64,000 nucleotides of DNA, taken from contig CAVRRZ010000004.1 of assembly GCA_963723745.1 (NCBI GenBank), positions 372,001 through 436,000 of the forward strand. The letters run 5' to 3'. A program made the translations under genes and the position numbers. The DNA comes from CAVRRZ01 sp963723745 (GTDB lineage: Bacteria > Actinomycetota > Actinomycetes > Mycobacteriales > Geodermatophilaceae). Below are positions 53,725 to 62,165 of the stretch, piece by piece. The number at the start of each line of letters is the position of its first letter. Position 1 is the stretch's first letter. The notes below the pieces were generated by a model that was not told where the DNA came from, did not search any database, and worked only from the letters and a program-made list of their open reading frames with translations.

Positions 53725-53919
53725 CTAGCCGATCGCCAGGATGTCGGCCCAGGTGAACCACACCCCGCGCTGTTGGACGCCGCCGGGGTTGCCGCTGCGC
53801 TGGTGTGGGATGCGCCGGGCGGTGACCCACCTCTTCAGCCAGGTGTCCGGGATGTGCAGGATCTGCGCCACCTCGGCCCGCTTGTAGCAGCGGACGGTGG
53901 CGAACTGCTCGTTGCTCAC
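53725..53919 (-). CDS. Excisionase-like helix-turn-helix protein
   Basis: The 64-residue protein starts at a GTG (53917-53919) and consists almost wholly of a MerR/excisionase-type DNA-binding domain: CYKRAEVAQILHIPDTWLKR, WVTARRIPHQRSGNPGGVQQ and RGVWFTWADILAIG. Small proteins of this kind (HTH_17) lie beside integrase genes and act as recombination directionality factors. Here it is 240 bases from the right attachment repeat, where an integrase would normally follow, but none is present. Confidence 0.72.
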   Translation of the reverse strand: MSNEQFATVRCYKRAEVAQILHIPDTWLKRWVTARRIPHQRSGNPGGVQQRGVWFTWADILAIG

Positions 53920-54038
53920 CCTCGGACCTGTCCGGCGGCCGGCACCGGGGGCAATCACCGCCAGCGCTACACATGCCCCGCCGGCATCGGGACGGGCCGG
54001 TCCGAGCTCTGCTTGCGGGCGCTGCAGGCACTCGGGAG

Positions 54039-54103
54039 TTGGGGGGCAGATTGGGGGGCAACCGACCGCTGAGGACCGCTGTAGACCGCTCAAGACCGTC
54101 CGA
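54039..54103. repeat. Candidate recombinase arm-type sites
   Basis: TTGGGGGGCA occurs at 54039-54048 and 54051-54060, followed by GACCG(CT) units starting at 54064, 54074, 54084 and 54094, exactly 10 bp apart. GGGGGGCA also recurs beside both attachment repeats (47168, 54245). Phased short repeats near an attachment site are typical integrase and excisionase binding sites. Confidence 0.5.
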
Positions 54104-54157
54104 GGACACGCGTAGCCTGCGCATTCGCCGGGCCACCAGGCCGGGGACCGGCCTCAC

Positions 54158-54252
54158 TCGCGGGTTCGAGCCCCGTCACTCACCCCACGCGAGAGGCCCT
54201 GGTCAGTTCCCTGACCAGGGCCTTTCCCGTTCCCGGGCCCGTACTGGGGGGC
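54158..54252 (+). repeat. Right attachment-site repeat (attR)
   Basis: This copies the tRNA-His 3' end and terminator (47081-47175; 91 of 95 bases). It includes TCGCGGGTTCGAGCCCCGTC and the GGCCCTGGTC hairpin at 54195-54222, but no 5' tRNA half. The 200 bases after it, up to the phosphatase gene, hold no gene I can see and probably its promoter. Confidence 0.88.
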
Positions 54253-54454
54253 ACGACCACGCCAGTGGCCCCTCGTTGGGGGGCGCCGTGGGGGGCCGTG
54301 GCAGGGCGACTGCGCCGCGGATCCCGCTGCGCACCGTCCGGCCGGTCACCGCGCCACAGCCGTTGGTCCGAGCGAGGACCGCCCGTGCCAGTACCCTCGG
54401 CGTGCCCGCTGGAAGCGACGGCGGCCGTCGAATGTCTGCGACCGGGGGAAACGT

Positions 54455-57061
54455 GTGACTGGCTCGCTGCCTGCGGGCACCGCGCTGCCCCCGCAGTCGG
54501 ATCCCGCCCTGGAACGTTTCGCCCGTCTGGTCCGCGGTCAGCTGGACGTGCCGGTCTCGCTGGTGACGTTGGTGTCGGCCGACGAGCAGGTGTTCCCGGG
54601 CGCGCTGGGGCTGCCTGAGCCGTGGCAGTCGACCCGCCGCACGCCGCTGAGCCACTCCTTCTGCCAGCACGTGGTGCGCTCCGCGGCGCCGCTGGTCATC
54701 TCCGATGCCCGCATCCACCCGCTGGTCGCCGACAACCTGGCCATCCCCGACCTGCACGTGATCGCCTACGCCGGGGTGCCGCTCACCGACGCCGACGGCG
54801 CGGTGGTCGGGTCGCTGTGCGCGATCGACAGCCGGCCGCGGGAGTGGTCGGCAGCCGACCTGGCCGTGCTGACCGACCTGGCCGGGGCGTGCAGCTCGGA
54901 GCTGCGGCTGCGGGCAGCCCAGCAGCGGGCCGCCGACGCCGCGGCGCAGGCGCGACAGCTGCTGGCCGAACGCGAGGTCGACCGATCCCGGTGGGCGCTG
55001 GCGCTGGAGGCCGGGCAGGTGGGCACCTTCGAGATGGACCTGGCCAGCGGCGCGCTGGCCGTCGACGACCGGCTGCTGGAGCTGTCGGGCATGAACCGGG
55101 CCACCTTCACCGGCCGCCCCGAGGACGTCTACGCCCACATCCACCCCGACGACATCGCCTCCGTCATCGCGAGGGTCGACCAGGCCATCCGCGGCAGCGG
55201 CACGTACAGCGCCGAATACCGCATCGTGCTCGCGGACGGCTCGCATCGGTGGATCGCCGCCCGCGGCCAGGTGGTCGGCGGCGCCGACGGTGTGGCGGGC
55301 CGCCTGGTGGGCGTCATGCACGACACGACGGTGCAGCGGGAGCCGCTGAGTCTGGCCGCGCAGGCGGTCGAGTCGATGGCGGTCGGGTTCATCGCCATGG
55401 ACAGCGACTGGGTGATGACGCACGTCAACGGCGAAGCCGAGCGGATCGCCGGGCTGCCCCGGGAGAAGCTGCTGGGCCGCACGCTGTGGGAGGTGTTCCC
55501 GGCGACCGTCGGCACCGAGTTCGAGACCCACTACCGGCGGGCGGCCGACACCGGGCTGCCGGTGTCCTTCGACGCGTACTACCCCGAGCCGCTGGACGTC
55601 TGGGTCGAGGTGCGCGCCGTGCCGAACCCGACCGGGGTGGCGCTGCACTTCGTCGACATCACCGTCCGGGCGCTGGCCCAGCAGCAGGCCCAGCAGCAGG
55701 CCGAGCGGGAACGACTGCTCGGCCGGATCACCGAGGAGCTCGTGGGCACCCTCGACGCCGACGAGGCCGCCCAGCGGCTGGCGCAGTTGGTGGTGCCGGC
55801 GATCGCCGACTGGTGCATCGTCACCGTCAGCGACGACGACCAGGCGGCCGCTTCGCGCCGCGGTCTGCGCACTGCCGCCTCCTGGCACGTCGACCCGGCG
55901 ATGCGCGAGACCACCGCCGCGTACGCGCAGGCGCGGCTGAGCTCCCTGGAGCACAACGCCGTGCTCATGCGCGCGATGCGCACCGGGCAGGCGCAGCTCA
56001 TCGACGCCGCCTCCGCCGCCCAGGTGGAGAAGATGCTCACCGCGGCGGAGCGGGACCAGATGAGCGAGCTGGCATCCGAGGCGGTCGCCGTCCTGCCGCT
56101 GCCCGGCCGGAACGGTCCGGTCGGACTCCTCAGCCTGGTCAACGGCGCCGCCCGCGACCCGTTCACCCCTGACGACCTGGTCACCGCCCGGCACGTCGCG
56201 GCCCGGGCCGGGCTGGTCCTCGACAACGCCCGCCTGTTCCGGCAGCAGCGGGACCTGGCCGAGGGCTTCCAGCGGTCCCTGCTGACCCCACCGCCGGACC
56301 CCGACCACCTGCAGATCGTCGTCCGCTACGTGCCGGCCGGGCAGTTGGCCGCGGTCGGTGGCGACTGGTACGACGCCTTTCTGCAGCCCGGCGGTGCGAC
56401 GACGCTCGCCATCGGAGATGTCGCCGGCCACGACGTGGAGGCGGCTGCGGCGATGGGCCAGCTGCGCAGCATCGTGCGGACCATCGGCGCGCTCGACCAC
56501 GACGGGCCGGCCGCGGTATTGAGCCAGGTCGAGCGGGTGATGCACACCTTGCAGTCACCGATCCTCGCGACCAGTGTCGTGGCGCGGCTGGAGCAGACCG
56601 ACGAGAAGGGCCTCACGCGGCTGCGCTGGTCGAACGCCGGCCATCCGCCGCCGATGACGATCTCCGCCGATGGCACGGTCACCACACTGACCACCGACCG
56701 CGCCGACCTGATGCTCGGCGTGGACGCCGGTGCGCCGCGCCGGGAATCCCAGGTCACCCTCGGCCGCGACGCAGTCGTCGTCCTCTACACCGACGGGCTC
56801 GTCGAGCGCCGCGACACCGACCTCGATGCCGGCACCGCCCGGCTGCACGCCACGCTGGCCGAGCTGGCCGGCCGGGACCTGCACGAGCTGTGCGACGAGC
56901 TGCTGGCCCGGATGCTGCCCGACGCGCCCGAGGACGACGTCGCCCTGGTCGCCGTCCGCCTGCAACCCCGGGCCCGGTCGCGCCCGGCCGAGGCCGGACC
57001 CGACCGGGTGCCGCCGGGCTTCCCGGTGGACCTCGCCTTCGCCACCGACCGCGCGGGTTGA
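54455..57061 (+). CDS. SpoIIE-type phosphatase with GAF and PAS domains
   Basis: The 868-residue protein contains a GAF domain (about 15-160: FCQHVVRSAAPLVISDARIH), a PAS domain (about 180-295: YAHIHPDDIASVIARVDQAI), a second PAS (about 305-410: MDSDWVMTHVNGEAERIAGL), a second GAF (about 430-600) and a PP2C-type SpoIIE domain (about 630-850). Phosphatase metal residues appear in GGDWYDAF, IGDVAGHDVEAA, SNAGHPPP and YTDGLVERR. It likely dephosphorylates an anti-sigma-factor antagonist to release a stress sigma factor. No partner is adjacent. The GTG at 54455 follows GGGGGAAA. It was probably the original neighbour of tRNA-His before the island arrived. Confidence 0.92.
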   Translation: MTGSLPAGTALPPQSDPALERFARLVRGQLDVPVSLVTLVSADEQVFPGALGLPEPWQSTRRTPLSHSFCQHVVRSAAPLVISDARIHPLVADNLAIPDLHVIAYAGVPLTDADGAVVGSLCAIDSRPREWSAADLAVLTDLAGACSSELRLRAAQQRAADAAAQARQLLAEREVDRSRWALALEAGQVGTFEMDLASGALAVDDRLLELSGMNRATFTGRPEDVYAHIHPDDIASVIARVDQAIRGSGTYSAEYRIVLADGSHRWIAARGQVVGGADGVAGRLVGVMHDTTVQREPLSLAAQAVESMAVGFIAMDSDWVMTHVNGEAERIAGLPREKLLGRTLWEVFPATVGTEFETHYRRAADTGLPVSFDAYYPEPLDVWVEVRAVPNPTGVALHFVDITVRALAQQQAQQQAERERLLGRITEELVGTLDADEAAQRLAQLVVPAIADWCIVTVSDDDQAAASRRGLRTAASWHVDPAMRETTAAYAQARLSSLEHNAVLMRAMRTGQAQLIDAASAAQVEKMLTAAERDQMSELASEAVAVLPLPGRNGPVGLLSLVNGAARDPFTPDDLVTARHVAARAGLVLDNARLFRQQRDLAEGFQRSLLTPPPDPDHLQIVVRYVPAGQLAAVGGDWYDAFLQPGGATTLAIGDVAGHDVEAAAAMGQLRSIVRTIGALDHDGPAAVLSQVERVMHTLQSPILATSVVARLEQTDEKGLTRLRWSNAGHPPPMTISADGTVTTLTTDRADLMLGVDAGAPRRESQVTLGRDAVVVLYTDGLVERRDTDLDAGTARLHATLAELAGRDLHELCDELLARMLPDAPEDDVALVAVRLQPRARSRPAEAGPDRVPPGFPVDLAFATDRAG

Positions 57062-57218
57062 CCCGAGCGCGTGCCCGCGACCGTCGGTCGAACGCGGGAC
57101 GGCGCCGGGTGATGCACTGCTCTCCGCCCGCCGGTTCACAGCGTGCCCACAGCTGACGCGCGCACCATGGGTGCACGACCACCCGACGGGTGGCCCACGC
57201 GCCGGCGAGGAGTTCGGC

Positions 57219-57449
57219 ATGGCAGTGATGGCTCGCCTCCACGAGGTGCTCCCGACGGTCGGTGATGCCGAGCAGGCCGGCGCCGCAGGCGCCGCCGACG
57301 ACGCCCGTGATGCCGGTGACGTCCCGTCCACGGTCGTCTCGTTCCTGATCGGGGAGGACGGCGGACTCCGGCTCACCCGGACGACGACACCGGCCACGCG
57401 CTCGGCGCCGGCGTCGCCCGATGCCGCTCAGCCGGCAGATCCGGGCTGA
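57219..57449 (+). CDS. Small protein of unknown function
   Basis: A 76-residue protein with a GAGGAG site before the ATG at 57219 (MAVMARLHEVLPTVGDAEQA, then VVSFLIGEDGGLRLTRTTTP). It is alanine- and acid-rich without membrane helices. It ends 15 bases before the zincin gene and may be cotranscribed with it. I do not recognise it. Confidence 0.5.
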   Translation: MAVMARLHEVLPTVGDAEQAGAAGAADDARDAGDVPSTVVSFLIGEDGGLRLTRTTTPATRSAPASPDAAQPADPG

Positions 57450-57464
57450 TCGGAGGTCGGCGGC

Positions 57465-57833
57465 GTGGACGCGCAAACGGTCTCCCGGCAGGCGTTCGAG
57501 GCCATGGTGGTCGACGCTCTGGACACGCTCCCGGAGTTCGTCCTCCCTGTCGTCTCCGAGCTCGCCGTGCTCGTCGAAGAGGAGCCCCCGCCCGAGAACG
57601 GAGTGGCGGGCGGGCAACTGCTGGGGCTGTACCGGGGGGTGCCGCGCACGAGGTCCGCCGGACGAGTGCCCGGGACGCTGCCGGACGTCATCACGCTGTA
57701 CCGGCTGCCGATCCTGCGCGTCTGCTCCACCCCGGAGGCGGTGGCCACCCGCGTCCGGCTGGTGCTGCAGCACGAGGTCGGCCACGCCCTCGGCATGACC
57801 GAGCAACGCCTGCGCAGCCTCCGCTGCCATTGA
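57465..57833 (+). CDS. Zincin-like metallopeptidase family protein
   Basis: The 122-residue protein starts at a GTG and has the HExxH-type zinc site VLQHEVGHALGM near residue 107. The rest matches the short metallopeptidase (DUF1025/MMP) family: FEAMVVDALDTLPEFVLPVV, VAVLVEEEPPPENG-like and GLYRGVPRTRSAGR, with DVITLYRLPILRVC before the zinc site. A true protease substrate is not known. Confidence 0.88.
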   Translation: MDAQTVSRQAFEAMVVDALDTLPEFVLPVVSELAVLVEEEPPPENGVAGGQLLGLYRGVPRTRSAGRVPGTLPDVITLYRLPILRVCSTPEAVATRVRLVLQHEVGHALGMTEQRLRSLRCH

Positions 57834-58010
57834 GGCCGGCGACGAGGTGGCTGCGCGCGGCTAAGGTTGGACGGCCGATGCCCGGAGCCCGGGTTCGAGG
57901 TCGCCGGTCCCCGGCGGCACAGCGGGCGGACCGATCGGCGCGAACGGGGATGCCGACCCGATGGGCGGCCCGCACCACCGTCCGACGACTCGACCTCCGG
58001 GAGATGCACC

Positions 58011-59633
58011 GTGTCCACGACTGCGCCCGACCTCGCGGCCGCCGGTCCCCGGCGCGACCACGTCGTCGCCGAGGCCGCACGCCGGCGGACGTTCGCCGTC
58101 ATCAGCCACCCGGACGCCGGCAAGTCGACGCTGACCGAGGCGCTGGCCCTGCACGCTCGGGTGATCGGCGAGGCCGGAGCCGTCCACGGCAAGGCCGGAC
58201 GTCGCGGCACCGTGTCCGACTGGATGGACATGGAGAAGGCCCGCGGCATCTCGATCACCTCCGCGGCGCTGCAGTTCGAGTACCGCGACACGGTCGTCAA
58301 CCTGCTCGACACCCCGGGCCACGCCGACTTCTCCGAGGACACCTACCGGGTGCTCACCGCAGTCGACGCCGCGGTCATGCTCATCGACGCCGCCAAGGGA
58401 CTCGAGGCGCAGACGATGAAGCTGTTCGCGGTGTGCCGGCACCGCGGCATCCCGGTGATCACCGTGGTCAACAAGTGGGACCGCCCCGGCAAGGACGCGC
58501 TCGAGCTCATGGACGAGGTCGCCGAGCGCACCGGCCTCACGCCCACGCCGCTGACCTGGCCGGTCGGCATCGCCGGTGACTTCCGCGGCGTGCTGGATCG
58601 GCGCGACGGTGGGTACCGCCGCTTCACCCGGACCGCCGGCGGCGCGAAGGTCGCCCCCGAGGAGCTCCTCTCCGCGGATCAGGCCGCCGCCCGCGAGGGC
58701 GAGACCTGGGACGCCGCACGCGAGGAGGCCGACCTGCTCGCCGCCACGGCGGGCGAGCACGACCGCGACCTGTTCCTCTCCGGCGTCACCACCCCGGTGC
58801 TGTTCGCCTCGGCCATCTCCAACTTCGGCGTCGGCGCCCTGCTCGACGTGCTGGTCGACCTCGCCCCCGCGCCGGCCGGCCGACCCGACGCCGACGGGGC
58901 GGTCCGCCCGGTCGACGCGCCGTTCAGCGCGTTCGTGTTCAAGGTCCAGTCGGGCATGGACGCAGCCCACCGCGACCGGCTGGCCTACATCCGGATCTGC
59001 TCGGGCGTCTTCGAGCGCGGGATGGTCGTCACGCACGCCGGCACCGGTCGCCCGTTCGCCACCAAATACGCCCAGCACGTCTTCGGCCGCGAGCGCGAGA
59101 GCATCGACGTCGCCTACCCCGGCGACGTCGTCGGCCTGGTCAACGCCTCGGCACTGCACGTCGGCGACACCCTCTACGCAGACAGCCCGGTCACCTTTCC
59201 GCCGCTCACCACGTTCGCGCCCGAGCACTTCGCCGTCGCCAGGTCCAAGGACAGCGGCCGGCACAAGCAGTTCCGTCGCGGAATCGAGCAGCTGCACTCC
59301 GAGGGCGTGGTGCAGGTCCTGCGCTCCGAGCGCCGCGGCGACGGCGCCCCGGTGTTCGCCGTCGTGGGGCCCATGCAGTTCGAGGTGGCCACCCACCGGA
59401 TGGAGCACGAGTTCGGTGCGCCGATCAGCCTCGAACCGCTCCCCTACTCCCTCGCCCTGCGCACCGACGAGGAGTCGGTGCCGGGGATCAGCGCCACCAG
59501 CGGGACGGAGGTCATGCAGCGGGCCGACGGCGAACTGCTCGCCCTGTTCCCGAACAAGTGGGTGATGCGCATGCTGCGTGAGGGCAAGCCGCACCTCACC
59601 CTCGAGCCACTGGTGGCCGCCCAGCTCGGCTGA
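58011..59633 (+). CDS. prfC: Peptide chain release factor 3
   Basis: The 540-residue translational GTPase recycles RF1/RF2 from the ribosome. G motifs are ISHPDAGKSTLTEAL (G1), RGISITSAALQF (G2), LLDTPGHADFSEDT (G3) and VVNKWDR (G4). RF3-specific segments include HGKAGRRGTVSDWMDMEKAR, FFGSA-like VLFASAISNFGVGALLD, and FKVQSGMDAAHRDRLAYIRI. The GTG at 58011 with GGGAG nine bases upstream is chosen; the in-frame extension to 57867 lacks family similarity. Confidence 0.96.
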   Translation: MSTTAPDLAAAGPRRDHVVAEAARRRTFAVISHPDAGKSTLTEALALHARVIGEAGAVHGKAGRRGTVSDWMDMEKARGISITSAALQFEYRDTVVNLLDTPGHADFSEDTYRVLTAVDAAVMLIDAAKGLEAQTMKLFAVCRHRGIPVITVVNKWDRPGKDALELMDEVAERTGLTPTPLTWPVGIAGDFRGVLDRRDGGYRRFTRTAGGAKVAPEELLSADQAAAREGETWDAAREEADLLAATAGEHDRDLFLSGVTTPVLFASAISNFGVGALLDVLVDLAPAPAGRPDADGAVRPVDAPFSAFVFKVQSGMDAAHRDRLAYIRICSGVFERGMVVTHAGTGRPFATKYAQHVFGRERESIDVAYPGDVVGLVNASALHVGDTLYADSPVTFPPLTTFAPEHFAVARSKDSGRHKQFRRGIEQLHSEGVVQVLRSERRGDGAPVFAVVGPMQFEVATHRMEHEFGAPISLEPLPYSLALRTDEESVPGISATSGTEVMQRADGELLALFPNKWVMRMLREGKPHLTLEPLVAAQLG

Positions 59634-59648
59634 CCCCCTCGGGCGCAT

Positions 59649-59677
59649 TTGACAGCGACCGGGGCCCGCGCTGTCAT
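59649..59677 (+). promoter_or_regulatory. Promoter of mgtE with overlapping inverted repeat
   Basis: TTGACA (59649-59654) is followed after 17 bases by TGTCAT (59672-59677), a good housekeeping promoter. TGACAGCG (59650-59657) and CGCTGTCA (59669-59676) form a perfect inverted repeat spanning it, a plausible operator. A transcript from here has a leader of about 256 bases before mgtE. Confidence 0.55.
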
Positions 59678-59735
59678 GAGCGTCACCGGCCGCTGCCGTG
59701 GTGGCAGCGCACCGCGCGACCGAGGGAGGTGAGGG

Positions 59736-59816
59736 ATGGATCCCGGCTCCGATAGCCGTCCGGTCGATGCCGTCCCCGCCCGGACCTGGTCGGGCGCGCG
59801 GTCGACCGTCGTCTGA
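59736..59816 (+). CDS. Leader peptide of mgtE (candidate Mg-sensing uORF)
   Basis: A 26-codon frame starts with MDPGSDSRPVDAVPARTWSG and ends at a TGA, with a perfect ribosome site (GGAGGTGA) six bases before the ATG. It lies in the 300-base leader between prfC and mgtE. The Met-Asp-Pro start and scattered Asp and Pro codons recall the MgtL leader of enteric mgtA, where ribosomes stall or fall off at Asp/Pro codons when magnesium is low and so switch on the transporter. A C-rich stretch near 59,905, possible Rho loading site, follows. The function is inferred; translation itself is well supported. Confidence 0.6.
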   Translation: MDPGSDSRPVDAVPARTWSGARSTVV

Positions 59817-59939
59817 CGTCGCCGCACCACCGCCTGGCTCCGACGCATCCTCTCGGCCCCGGCGCCGCCCGCAGGCCTTCGCAGGCCGCGGGTCCGGCCC
59901 GGGCATCCCCCCTCTGCGCTCCGCCCACCTGGAGGCCTC

Positions 59940-61262
59940 GTGCCCACTCTCGCCGAACTCGCCCGCGCCGGGGACCTGGTCGCTCTCCGGACCGCACTGG
60001 ACCATCACGACGGCCCCGCCGTCGTCGAGGAGCTGGAGCGTCAGGACCGGCTGACGCGCGCGGTGGCCTTCCGCTCGCTGCCCAAGGGGCAGGCCCTGGC
60101 GGTCTTCGAGGCCCTGGACCCGTCGGTGCAGACCGAGCTGCTCGAGGGCTTGCGCGAGGAGGCGACGGCAGACCTGGTCGCCGGCATGGACCCCGACGAC
60201 CGCGCCGGCCTGCTCGACGAACTGCCCGCCACGGTCGCCAATCGCCTGCTGTCGGGCCTGCCCCCCGGCGAGCGAGCCATGACCACGAGCCTGCTCGGCT
60301 ACCCGCCCGACTCGGCCGGCCGGCGGATGACCCCCGAGGTCCTGGCGGTGCCCGACGACGCCTCGGTGGGCGAGGCGCTGGCGCGTGTCCGCACGCGCGG
60401 GGCCGACGCCGAGACCGTGTACCTCCTGCCTGTCACCGCAGCCGGACGCCGGGTGGTGGGCGTCGTGTCGCTGCGCAGGCTGCTGTTCACGCCGGACGGG
60501 ACGCCCGTGACCGCGGTCATGAGCGAGCCCGTCGTCGTCGAGGCCTCCGACGACCAGGAGGTCGCGGCCCGGCTGGTGCGGGAGCGGGGTCTGCTCGCGC
60601 TCCCCGTCGTGGACGCCGAGCAGCGACTGCTCGGCGTGCTCACCGTCGACGACGCGATGCGCATCCTCGAGAGCGAGGAGTCCGAGGACATCGCTCGCTC
60701 CGGGGCCTCCGAACCGCTGCGGCGGCCCTACCTCACCACCCCGGTCACGGGCCTGATGCGCAGCCGCATCGCCTGGCTGCTCGTCCTCATCGTCGCCGCG
60801 ACGCTGACGGTCAACGTGCTCGACCACTTCGAGGACACGCTGGCCCAGGTCGTGTCCCTCGCCCTCTTCGTGCCGCTGCTCATCGGGACGGGCGGAAATG
60901 CGGGCGCGCAGTCGGCGACCACCGTCGTGCGTGCGATGGCCGTCGGTGACGTCCGGTTCCGCGACCTGCCGAGGGTCGTGGGACGGGAGATTCTCACCGG
61001 CTTCCTGCTGGGGACCGTCCTGGCGGCCGCGGGATTCGCCCCTGCCGCGCTGCTGGTCGGCACCGACATCGCGATGGTCCTGTGCTCGGCCCTCGTGGTC
61101 GTGTGCACCCTGGCCACGGCGGTCGGATCACTCGTGCCCATGGTCGCCAAGCGGCTCGGTGTCGACCCCGCCGTGGTGAGTGCCCCCTTCATCACCACCT
61201 TCGTCGACACCAGCGGCCTGATCGTCTACTTCCTCATCGCACGGGCGGTTCTCGGCCTGTGA
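59940..61262 (+). CDS. mgtE: Magnesium transporter MgtE
   Basis: The 440-residue channel has the N domain (about 1-130: LPKGQALAVFEALDPSVQTE and MDPDDRAGLLDELPATVANR), two CBS domains (about 135-260: MTPEVLAVPDDASVGEALAR; VMSEPVVVEASDDQEVAARL) and five membrane helices (about 275-440) with the pore motifs LALFVPLLIGTGGNAGAQSA and PFITTFVDTSGLIVYF. It imports magnesium under control of its cytosolic gate. The GTG at 59940 has GGAG six bases upstream. The long leader with a translated small frame suggests magnesium-responsive expression. Confidence 0.95.
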   Translation: MPTLAELARAGDLVALRTALDHHDGPAVVEELERQDRLTRAVAFRSLPKGQALAVFEALDPSVQTELLEGLREEATADLVAGMDPDDRAGLLDELPATVANRLLSGLPPGERAMTTSLLGYPPDSAGRRMTPEVLAVPDDASVGEALARVRTRGADAETVYLLPVTAAGRRVVGVVSLRRLLFTPDGTPVTAVMSEPVVVEASDDQEVAARLVRERGLLALPVVDAEQRLLGVLTVDDAMRILESEESEDIARSGASEPLRRPYLTTPVTGLMRSRIAWLLVLIVAATLTVNVLDHFEDTLAQVVSLALFVPLLIGTGGNAGAQSATTVVRAMAVGDVRFRDLPRVVGREILTGFLLGTVLAAAGFAPAALLVGTDIAMVLCSALVVVCTLATAVGSLVPMVAKRLGVDPAVVSAPFITTFVDTSGLIVYFLIARAVLGL

Positions 61263-61344
61263 GCCGCCGATCCGAGTACGCGACGACCGGATGCCCCGGG
61301 GGCCCGAGCGGTCGCCGGCCGGCTGGTCGCCGTCCCGGTGACGC

Positions 61345-61947
61345 TCATGCCGATCCGCGCCCCGGGCGGCCGCGCAGCCACCGGGCGATGAGCAGCGCTG
61401 CCCCGGCGACGACGACGGCGGCGGCCGCCCAGAGCCAGGCCGATCCGCCGTCGGACGGCGGGCGACTGCCGGCGGACGCCTCACTGGCTCCTGCCGCGGG
61501 TGATGCCGTCGGCGAGGCCTCCGGGAAGGCTGTCGGCGAGGTCTCCGGTGAGGCTGTCGGCGAGGCTTCCGGGGTAGGCGGGGCGTAGCTGAACGTCAGC
61601 GTGCCGCTCAGGGGGTGGCCGTCGCCGGCGGTGACCGTGTAGTCGACCGTGTACTCACCTGCCTCGGTGAGCTCGACGGCTTGGGTGACCACCGCCCCTG
61701 CCACGTCTGCCGGCCCGGTGCCCGCACCGGTGCCGGCCGGGCCGGTCACGGTCACCTCCCCCGAGATGATCTGCCCGGTGAAGGTCAGCTGGACCGCGGA
61801 CAGCGGTCCGGTCACCGTCCCGCCGTCGACCGGGTCGGACGACGCCAGCTGGGTGTGCGCATGCGCAGCAGTGGCGGTTCCCACTGCGGTGCCGAGCGCC
61901 AGCACGAGAACGGTCAGCAGGCTGCGCACTCGCAGCGTCGTGGTCAT
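61345..61947 (-). CDS. copC: CopC-domain copper-binding protein
   Basis: The 200-residue exported protein has a signal peptide (RSLLTVLVLALGTAVGTATA, ending AHA) and a CopC domain that starts at the mature N-terminal histidine (HTQLASSDPVDGG) and ends with DGHPLSGTLTFSYAP. The N-terminal His and the later D-G-H supply the Cu(II) site. A Ser/Thr/Pro repeat linker (SPTASPETSPTAFPEASPTA) and a C-terminal helix with basic end anchor it at the membrane. CopD is not adjacent. It lies outside the copper island, so it may be an older host gene. Confidence 0.9.
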   Translation of the reverse strand: MTTTLRVRSLLTVLVLALGTAVGTATAAHAHTQLASSDPVDGGTVTGPLSAVQLTFTGQIISGEVTVTGPAGTGAGTGPADVAGAVVTQAVELTEAGEYTVDYTVTAGDGHPLSGTLTFSYAPPTPEASPTASPETSPTAFPEASPTASPAAGASEASAGSRPPSDGGSAWLWAAAAVVVAGAALLIARWLRGRPGRGSA

Positions 61948-62165
61948 GGCAGTACCGGGGCCTCTCGCGGTCGGGGTCTCCCAGCGATAGTCGTCCCGGG
62001 ACCCGCCGGAGTTCCCGACGTGCCGGATCTGGCGGGCGCGGAGGCAGCTCCGGTCCGCGACACCCACCCGGCTCGGCTGCGTCCCGCGCCGCCGTCCCGA
62101 GGTGTCGGTTCGTTTCCACACCTCGGCACGAACCCGCCCAGCACCTTCGCGCGCACGGCAGGAGG

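Larger units (their letters stand above)
47111..54157. mobile_element. Copper-resistance genomic island integrated in tRNA-His
   Basis: The 7.05-kb segment lies between direct repeats of the tRNA-His 3' end. Its cargo is almost all copper-related: a CsoR-type operator, CopB-like ATPase, DUF6153, DUF305 lipoprotein, beta-propeller lipoprotein and a Cys-rich copper-storage protein, plus SHOCT and DUF2218 genes. An excisionase-like gene and repeated arm-type sequences are at its right end. I found no integrase, so it may be a decayed element or one mobilised from elsewhere. Base composition is close to the host's. Confidence 0.8.

Noticed and set aside
47111..54157. Prophage
   Set aside because: No capsid, terminase, lysis or replication gene is present; the cargo is metal resistance.
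59700..59939. M-box (ykoK) magnesium riboswitch before mgtE
   Set aside because: Only a short GGTGAGG match is present, and it is better explained as the ribosome site of the leader peptide; the other conserved M-box segments were not found.
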